From: Chara braunii
Lineage: Eukaryota; Streptophyta; Charophyceae; Charales; Characeae
DNA length: 34,529 nt
Direction of reading: 5' to 3'
Assembly (NCBI GenBank): GCA_003427395.1
Contig: BFEA01000816.1
Span: 239,135 to 273,663 of the forward strand
The first letter of the stretch is position 1, and each line of letters starts with the position of its first letter. The position numbers and the translations under genes are program-made. Positions 29,437-34,529 of the stretch are shown piece after piece. The notes under the pieces were generated by a model. That model saw only the letters and a program-made list of their open reading frames with translations. It did no database searches and was not told where the DNA came from.

Positions 29437-29480
<44 letters not shown>
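28105..29480 (+). mobile_element. LINE-C: 5'-truncated LINE 3' end
   Basis: Only the last part of ORF2, the 3' UTR and the tail are present. The 5' limit lies about 28098-28110, where similarity to LINE-B ORF2 begins. The 3' UTR has TCTGGCACC...TAGGTGAAGAGC (about 29187) and the CCCTGG GTT CCAGGG hairpin (about 29251-29265). The tail starts GGGACGCTGG at 29313, hairpin 1 is at 29318-29336, and the poly(A) is 44 long (29437-29480). A TSD is not clear: GGAAA at about 28100 and 29481 is too short to rely on. Confidence 0.85.
28116..29027 (+). pseudogene. LINE-C ORF2 C-terminus with zf-RVT
   Basis: An open frame of about 303 residues with no internal stop, by far the cleanest LINE fragment here. 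It contains SLQWQMEHRCLPTNNWLID, then LPWCRIC...EHIFLQCPGA (zf-RVT, CX2C...HX5C), a helical Lys/Glu-rich region and a C-terminal DFPDFFPP...SWYGGE ending TGA at 29025. Ambiguous bases at 28330, 28380 and 28386 fall inside the zinc-binding region and suggest collapsed near-identical copies. The missing N-terminus makes it non-functional by itself. Confidence 0.9.
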
Positions 29481-29482
<2 letters not shown>

Positions 29483-29551
29483 AAAGTGTTTGTGTGAGTA
29501 TGCCCTCAATCCTTCCAATCATAGGCGACAGTGTCACTGCTGGAGCACTTA

Positions 29552-29942
29552 GAGGCTCGCCACACAGGCTGTTGAAAACCCGGTTTTCGACGGTTTTGCA
29601 TCGCCACACAGACTTCCGAAGAATTGCGGCTCAAAAAACTTTCGACAGGTGTCAGAATGGTCCTTTCGACAGCCGCCCTCCAGCAACCGTTTCCACCAGC
29701 CTGCAGGTGACGGAAATTGGACAGTGGCCCGCCGACCTTTCAAAAATTGCGTTCGAATTTGTGTTGTCAGGAACTGTTCCGTCAACTTCCGTGAAACCCG
29801 TCCGCCTGGCCATGACCAAAAGCCTTGTCCCTCGACAGCCTATGTGGCGAAGAGGGGGGAAATTGTCGACCGCCCGACTGTCGAAAATTTTCTGACACCT
29901 GTCGAAAATTTTCGACATTCGACAGCCTGTGTGGCGAGCCTC
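29552..29942. mobile_element. Non-autonomous TIR element (391 bp), TTA TSD
   Basis: Perfect 21-bp terminal inverted repeats beginning GAGGCTCGCCACACAGG (29552) and ending CCTGTGTGGCGAGCCTC (29942), flanked on both sides by TTA (29549-29551 and 29943-29945). Subterminal inverted words TTTCGACAGGTGTCAGA (29639) and TCTGACACCTGTCGAAA (29891) add to the symmetry. A 3-bp TWA TSD is typical of PIF/Harbinger elements and their MITEs. There is no transposase, so it would need one in trans. The superfamily call rests on the TSD only. Confidence 0.85.
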
Positions 29943-29945
29943 TTA

Positions 29946-30619
29946 GAACGCAATGTTCTGGATGGTTTCCCCTAACAGCTGGCTGGATTTTCATACCTTT
30001 GCTGGCGTGTGCTCCCTGACTGAGTTGCACAGAAGATGGAAGATGATAATAGCAAACAGGCCCACATTTCTCGCCACAAAAATACATGGTCCGCCAAAAC
30101 AAACAAGTTCAAAAAAGGAAACGAAACGAAACAAAACGAAGCGAAACAAACAAACAAACAAAGAAACAAAGAAACAAAGCAAAGCAAAACAAAACAGAAA
30201 ACATGACGATTATCAATGCATTCTGTAAAAAAAGGGTTGACAAGAACCTCGTTAGCTGCAACTGAAAATCCAGTCTATTTTTGGTGGGGAGCTCCACCTG
30301 GTGGGAAAAATGTTATTTTTAGCTGCAAATCCATTTCTTATCAGTGCGGTACAGAGTCCCCCAGATAGTGGCCCTCTACCCACTTTTCTTATCAAAGCAA
30401 GCAAACAGCTACTAGGGTGTCATTCAAACAAACATCATGCTGTTCACAAGCTTGCACTTCAACTCTCCGCAGAAGAGATCTACTCTCTGGCAAGATTTTC
30501 TGATCCCAATCATCTTCATCATGTATCTTGCTGCTGACTAGCTTCTCCACAGCCACAATTTCTCATAAGTGAGCTCAAGTGTATCTCAAATTTTCATGTT
30601 ACATATTCTCAGTTGTATT
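29946..30619. other. Anonymous interval with A-rich simple sequence
   Basis: Includes an (AAACAAAC/GAAAC)n-like tract at about 30110-30205. An open frame at 30301-30537 (78 codons) has no recognisable motif. No gene is supported. Confidence 0.4.
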
Positions 30620-30624
30620 TCAAA

Positions 30625-30718
30625 GGGACGCTGAGCCCGGTTCTCAGCACGTGATGGTCCCCACGAATAGATTGGAGCTTTTGTCCCAAAAAAAAAAAAA
30701 AAGAAAAAAAAAAAAAAA
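30625..30718 (+). mobile_element. LINE-tail/SINE-like copy, GCTGAG subtype
   Basis: GGGACGCTGAG at 30625 starts the copy. Hairpin 1 is GCTGAGCCCGGTTCTCAGC (30630-30648), a fully paired variant stem, followed by a shortened core CCCCACGAATAGATTGGAGC and poly(A) with one G (about 30688-30718). The second hairpin is absent. The same stem variant appears partially at 19166 in LINE-B. Confidence 0.85.
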
Positions 30719-30753
30719 GTGTGAGTCCAAAGCTTCAATGTCTTCGAGTTACG

Positions 30754-30810
30754 AGTTTGAGCCAATTTCCAGCAGGTGCAACTCCGAGTCCCCACCAATA
30801 GATGGAGCCT
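30754..30810 (+). repeat. Partial LINE-tail remnant
   Basis: AATTTCCAGCAGGTGCAACTC and CCCCACCAATAGATGGAGCC are present; the 5' arm of hairpin 1 and the 3' half are lost. 30811-31090 holds nothing I recognise. Confidence 0.65.
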
Positions 30811-31094
30811 TCAACACACAGGGATCCGCTTAAACCTCCAGCACTTCCTAAAGTTGTGCCCATTAACAAGCCACGATTTTAGGAAATGTACGGGCTGCTA
30901 CAGGAGTGCCCAAATTCATCCGACTAGAAACATTTCTGGGCCAAGTGCGGGTGGTTTAAAAGGACTGCTCTTATCACCCTGTTAAGCGGAGCCCCTGGGA
31001 TGTGAAGGTTTCCCCAGAAAAAGAACCGTGGCTGTGGCACACTTTTAGTTTGAAATAGGCAACAAAAGACAAAGTGGCGCCGATGTCATGATGT

Positions 31095-31245
31095 GAGTTT
31101 CGAAATGTGCAAGTTTAGTGGGGGTCTAAAACTGCACCAGTCATTACCCGCAGTGGCCCTTTTTTTTTTTTTTTTGCGAGTTTCGAAATGTGTAAGTTTA
31201 GCAGGGGGGGTCTAAAACTGCACCAGTCATTACCCACAGTGGTCC
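31095..31245. repeat. 83-bp tandem duplication with internal poly(T)
   Basis: GAGTTTCGAAATGTG(C/T)AAGTTTAG and GGTCTAAAACTGCACCAGTC recur at 31095 and 31178, with TCATTACCC(G/A)CAGTGG following in both. The T run separates the copies. The ends resemble the TTTCGAAATGTGCAA word of the MITE family further right. Confidence 0.9.
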
Positions 31246-31620
31246 TTGGCAGATTTAGGGTCCCCTTTTTTGCGCCATCATTTCGGGAACCCCTAAAGTT
31301 GCCAACTCTGAACGTCAGGTGTGACTCCAACAACGTACTTGCCCGCCCCCCCAAAAAAACACAAAAACGACTTTTTGAGTTTGAGCTCAGCCCCTAGTCA
31401 AACATCTACAGGTCAGCCCACATCCACCCTGGTTGGCTCGAAATTGCCGAGCACGGAGACCACCGTCTACCCCCAACATCACCCACCCTGATTCTGATTC
31501 TGAATGTATACAAGCGATCTTCCCGGTTGGATGCAGTCGTAATGAGGGTGCGTTGTCTTCGTGGGAAGACGGCAGGTGCCGGTGGAACCTACCGTGTCGG
31601 GTGGTCGACCACCCGGGGCT

Positions 31621-31701
31621 AAGTCCCACTTACACGAATTATGCGATATCGACCGTAGATAGCAACGGCTAGAATTTCTTAATCCGTGCAAGTGGGACCT
31701 T
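31621..31701. repeat. Hairpin with about 20-bp arms
   Basis: AAGTCCCACTTACACGAATTA (split as arm 31621-31641) pairs with 31680-31701, with three differences. The loop is about 38 nt. It is likely a small foldback element. Confidence 0.6.
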
Positions 31702-31776
31702 GGCCCCGTAGCTGGCTGAGCCGGCCGACTACAGCCGGTAACGCTTCGGCGGTAGATTAGAGCGCTACACTTGCGC

Positions 31777-31862
31777 CAATCGCCGCCCACGCCGCCCCCC
31801 CCTGCCCCCGCCCCCGCCCCCGCCCTGCCCTCGCCCCCGCCCTGCCCTCGGCCCCACCCTCT
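31777..31862. repeat. C-rich minisatellite (G-quadruplex potential on minus strand)
   Basis: Irregular repeats of CCCCCGCCC and CCCTGCCCTCG. Several runs of four or more G on the minus strand could stack into a quadruplex. Translations in this region are low-complexity. Confidence 0.8.
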
Positions 31863-31953
31863 CTCCACCTTTGCTAACAATCATTTTCGGCGGGACGGCC
31901 GATGGTGGCGCGCGAGAACGCACCGCGCGCACACTTGGGGTCGGGCTATGGGT

Positions 31954-32068
31954 CTCGCTCCGCTCCTCTCGAAATGTGCAAAAGGAGAGTGAATCTTCCC
32001 CTAGAACATGGAAAGATGCGCCGCCATTCATTTTTGTCGTTTGTGCATGTTGAGAGTAGTGGAGCGAG
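31954..32068 (+). mobile_element. MITE-like TIR element, copy 1 (CTCGCTCC subtype)
   Basis: A 115-bp unit bounded by CTCGCTCCGCTCCTCTC and GAGAGTAGTGGAGCGAG, internal GTGCAAAAGGAGAGTGAATC...CTAGAACATGG...ATTTTTGTCGTTT. The arms match except at two sites. A loose right end (GAGTAGTGGAGCGAG) recurs at 32128-32142. No TSD was identified. Confidence 0.75.
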
Positions 32069-32187
32069 AAAAATAAAATAAAATAAAACAATAATAATTA
32101 TAAAGAAACCAAAAAACAAAAAAACAGGAGTAGTGGAGCGAGGCCCTATGCTACGATGATCCTACAGTGCACTGTACGCTGAGACGG

Positions 32188-32309
32188 CCTCGCCGCACCA
32201 CTCTAGACATGTGCAAAATGAGAAGGAACTTCTCCCTAGAACTTGGCCAGATCCACCCGCCACATTTTTGTCGTTTTCACATTTGCTTTTCGACGACGAT
32301 GTGGCAAGT
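32188..32309 (+). mobile_element. MITE-like TIR element, copy 2 (decayed right arm)
   Basis: Left arm GCCTCGCCGCACCACTCTAGA, then CATGTGCAAAATGAGAAGGA and CCTAGAACTTGGCCAGATCC. The right arm is scrambled (CGACGACGATGTGGC). Confidence 0.7.
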
Positions 32310-32340
32310 AACCGCGCCCCACTTGCTGCTCGACTCTGAG

Positions 32341-32453
32341 GGCCTCGCCACACCACTCTCGAAAAAGACAAAAATGTGGCGGGTGCATTTGGCCCTGTTC
32401 TAGCGGGAAGTTCATTCTCATTTTGCACATTTCGAGAGTGGTGTGGCTATGCC
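32341..32453 (-). mobile_element. MITE-like TIR element, copy 3 (CTCGCCACACC subtype)
   Basis: GGCCTCGCCACACCACTCTC opens and GAGAGTGGTGTGGCTATGCC closes; the arms are 19/22 complementary. The interior is inverted relative to copies 1 and 2. Similarity with copy 6 continues past the arm into TGATGCC(A/G)CCTAC. Confidence 0.8.
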
Positions 32454-32734
32454 ATGATGCCACCTACTGATACCACGCTCGGGCGTGGGGGCGCAGCCAG
32501 GATGGCGGCGGACGGGCAACCAGCCCACGAGGGCTTCGCCGCATTTTTGTTAGATAACTCACCCGAAGCTCGTCAGTTCAATTCACTGCAAGGTAAATGT
32601 GTCATTGGAGGTAACTTACCGCCATGGCACAGCGAAAAGTAGCTTGGAGGGTTGTCCTTTACCATATTGAGGTGGAAGTGTGGGGATCCGGGGCTGCTTG
32701 TTGCCGATGCCAATTTCCCATCTCCCACACCAAG

Positions 32735-32844
32735 GGCCTGGCTCCGCAGGAGCAAAAGACGAAAAATATGGCGCTGCATCTTCCCATCTCCTGGGGCAAG
32801 ATTCATTCTCATTTTGCACATTTGGTGAGTAGTGGAGCGAGGCC
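32735..32844 (-). mobile_element. MITE-like TIR element, copy 4
   Basis: Left arm diverged (GGCCTGGCTCCGCAGGAGC), interior ATGGCGCTGCATCTTCCCAT and GATTCATTCTCATTTTGCAC, right arm GTGAGTAGTGGAGCGAGGCC. 32454-32734 contains no recognised feature. Confidence 0.7.
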
Positions 32845-32969
32845 CCAAGAGATCTGAAATAAGAGACCTCGCTGCACTACTCTGGACATGCACAACAGAC
32901 AAAACTCACGGCCGTGTATCTTTCTATATTCTAGCGGAAGATTCACTCTCGTTTTGCACATTTCGAGAG
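32844..32969 (-). mobile_element. MITE-like TIR element, copy 5 (right arm lost) in 126-bp duplicate
   Basis: CCTCGCTGCACTACTCTGG opens the element after CCCAAGAGATCTGAAATAAG. The interior ACTCACGGCCGTGTATC...TTCACTCTCGTTTTGCAC follows, and the element ends at GAGAG. The block equals 33271-33396 with one difference in 126 bp. Confidence 0.85.
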
Positions 32970-33270
32970 CCGTCGTAGGTCCACTCTACAGGTAGGGGGT
33001 GCAGTAAGATCTTAGAATTTTGTTGGGAATCGGAAGGCTAGTTTTTAGGTGTTAATCAATAGGGTAAGGGGTCTTCTTTTGATCCGGCTCATCAGAGGTA
33101 GGTAAGAGGAATGGTTGAAGAATAAGTGAGGATTGGTGAAGCTAAACTGGCTGAGGCTGCCGGGATAACTCCGGGTTGAATTGTGAGGTCCCCGGCCTCA
33201 TCTCATTTGGATTTATTATTTTTTTTTTTCATAAGGCTAATTCTTTAAGCCCAACCAATTCAATTACCTG
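32970..33270. other. Anonymous sequence between duplicate MITE blocks
   Basis: No coding frame or repeat recognised; a short T run lies near 33220. Confidence 0.5.
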
Positions 33271-33292
33271 CCCAAGAGATCTGAAATAAGAG

Positions 33293-33409
33293 ACCTCGCT
33301 GCACTACTCTCGACATGCACAACAGACAAAACTCACGGCCGTGTATCTTTCTATATTCTAGCGGAAGATTCACTCTCGTTTTGCACATTTCGAGAGTAGT
33401 GCAGCGAGG
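33293..33409 (-). mobile_element. MITE-like TIR element, copy 5b, complete (CTCGCTGCAC subtype)
   Basis: Perfect 20-bp inverted ends: CCTCGCTGCACTACTCTCGA and TCGAGAGTAGTGCAGCGAGG, extending with mismatches into CATGCACAA / TTTTGCACAT. Total 117 bp. This is the cleanest copy in the cluster. Confidence 0.85.
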
Positions 33410-33515
33410 CCGCACCTGTTCCGCCTGCACAAATATAACATACACACAATACAACCCCCCCCCCCAAAAAAAAACGACCATCTATCTTCCGGGCCTCGCA
33501 ACAAAAAAAGCTCGC

Positions 33516-33587
33516 AAAGGATTCAGTCAGTCCGCCTCCGTCGATCTCCCAAAAGGATTCGGTCAGTCCGCCTCAGTCGATCTCCCA
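33516..33587. repeat. 36-bp tandem duplication
   Basis: AAAGGATTC(A/G)GTCAGTCCGC followed by CTC(C/A)GTCGATCTCCCA, twice, period 36 bp, two substitutions. Confidence 0.9.
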
Positions 33588-33846
33588 ATGTAACAAATGG
33601 TCGGGTAACCGGTCGACGCCCTATACCCACTTACACCTATTTTTTAGGCCTAGTTGTACACGACTCTGCACGACAACACATCCGACAACAGCCGTCGACG
33701 ACCCACATTGTGAATGCAGCTGGACAAACGTGGCTGCCTCGGTGCACTCGTCCGCACCCGGCCCTAAAGCTAGGTTCTATACGCAGCCACTGGGCAAAAC
33801 GCATCCATCTATACGCAGCCATTCCTGGCTGCGAACACAACGCCTG

Positions 33847-33918
33847 GGTGCGTTTGGTCCTGTTCCAGCGGGAAGTTCATTCTCATTTTGCACATTTCGA
33901 GAGTGGTGTGGCTATGCC
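33847..33918 (-). mobile_element. MITE-like TIR element, copy 6 (left arm missing)
   Basis: GGTGCGTTTGG...CCAGCGGGAAGTTCATTCTC, then TTTTGCACATTTCGAGAG and TGGTGTGGCTATGCC. The left side is replaced by unrelated sequence with short CGCAGCCA repeats (33781-33830). Confidence 0.75.
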
Positions 33919-33956
33919 CTGATGCCGCCTACACAACTCTGGGTGGGCGTCTATGG

Positions 33957-34092
33957 GCATCGCCACACCACTCTCGCATCGCCACACCACTCTCAAAATA
34001 TGCAAAATGAGAATGAACTTCCTGCTACAACATGGCCAGATGCACCCGCCTCAATTTTGTTTTTTTCACATTTCGAGAGGGGTGTGCCGAGG
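33957..34092 (+). mobile_element. MITE-like TIR element, copy 7 (left end duplicated)
   Basis: GCATCGCCACACCACTCTC appears twice at the left end (33957-33975 and 33976-33994), then ATGCAAAATGAGAATGAACT...CATGGCCAGATGCACCCGCC and a right end TCGAGAGGGGTGTGCCGAGG. Confidence 0.75.
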
Positions 34093-34436
34093 CTCATAGA
34101 GGCCCAGAGTAGCATCAGAGTCGAAGCAGAGGACCTCGAAGCAGACACACACAACGTACACAAACTCATAACGTACACGCACACGCGGTCTGGTGCTTCG
34201 TGGTCGTGAAGCTCTTGTCTTCATGGAGCTTGGGTTGTGGATCGTGAAGGTTGGAGCTTGTGGCTTGTGGCTTGGGCACTGCATTGCGTCAAGGCTTCCA
34301 GACGACCGCGCGAGCATGACGGACGGTGAGTTAACCCTCCTCGTGTATGGGTGTGCATGTGCTTCGACCGTCGATTTTGAGTTTCTTGTTTCACGATTCT
34401 GTCGTTTCTTTGCCAGCTTGGATATAGGGGAGAACC

Positions 34437-34440
<4 letters not shown>

Positions 34441-34529
<89 letters not shown>
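34441..34529. repeat. (GA)n microsatellite at window edge
   Basis: About 44 uninterrupted GA dinucleotides running to the last base, probably an assembly break. 34093-34440 holds no feature I can support. Confidence 0.95.

Noticed and set aside
28098-29485. GGAAA as the TSD of LINE-C
   Set aside because: Five bases of match next to a poly(A) is easily chance, and the exact 5' end of LINE-C is uncertain.
30301-30537. 78-codon plus-strand open frame
   Set aside because: No recognisable motif, no homologous copy in the window and no splice context that I can defend.
31954-34092. Small protein genes with MQNENE- or MCKMR-like starts on both strands
   Set aside because: They recur because the MITE-like repeat recurs. 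Frames differ between copies and run through inverted ends.

Overview
This window looks like repeat-dense, non-coding DNA from a large eukaryotic genome of the green lineage. Three observations point that way. An 18S rRNA fragment at 4380-4590 reads like green algal/streptophyte 18S. The LINEs have a plant-type design: an ORF1 with a DUF4283-like domain and a zinc knuckle, and an ORF2 with APE endonuclease, reverse transcriptase and zf-RVT. One short minus-strand exon resembles the ciliary gene IFT46, which would suit a streptophyte with flagellated sperm. A charophyte such as Chara would fit, but this is inference. No intact host gene and no intact autonomous transposon was found. Four ambiguous bases (4427, 28330, 28380, 28386) lie inside multicopy sequence.

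Layout. 1-1640: simple repeats, a palindrome-rich direct repeat, a long hairpin and two short poly(A)-tailed retroposon copies. 1639-3045: a 1.4-kb non-coding retroposon with a tRNA-like 5' end, a poly(A) tail and a perfect 14-bp target-site duplication (TSD). 3046-4020: simple and A-rich sequence with a tRNA-like remnant. 4021-24854: one LINE (LINE-A, about 9.4 kb of its own sequence) flanked by a perfect 12-bp TSD. It is split inside ORF1 by a second complete-looking LINE (LINE-B, 7952-19386, about 11.4 kb), which is flanked by a near-perfect duplication. The 5' end of LINE-A consists of a 28S rRNA fragment (antisense) joined to an 18S fragment (sense), followed by an array of about 95-bp units and then ORF1. 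24870-26040: inverted repeats and the IFT46-like exon. 26098-28030: a second, disrupted copy of the 1.4-kb retroposon, itself hit by a LINE-tail insertion with a 10-bp TSD. 28105-29480: LINE-C, a 5'-truncated 3' end. 29552-29942: a TIR element with a TTA TSD. 30620-31250: more tail copies and tandem repeats. 31950-34095: a cluster of about eight short TIR (MITE-like) elements. 34441-34529: a (GA)n microsatellite.

How the parts relate. All three LINE 3' ends finish in the same roughly 145-nt tail (GGGACGCTGG...poly(A)). The tail is predicted to fold into two hairpins that show compensatory base changes between copies. The same tail also occurs on its own, nearly always starting at the same base. 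This suggests either a LINE/SINE pair sharing a 3' recognition structure or a reverse transcriptase that repeatedly stops at the hairpin. All LINE ORFs carry stops and frameshifts, so any mobilising activity must come from elsewhere in the genome.
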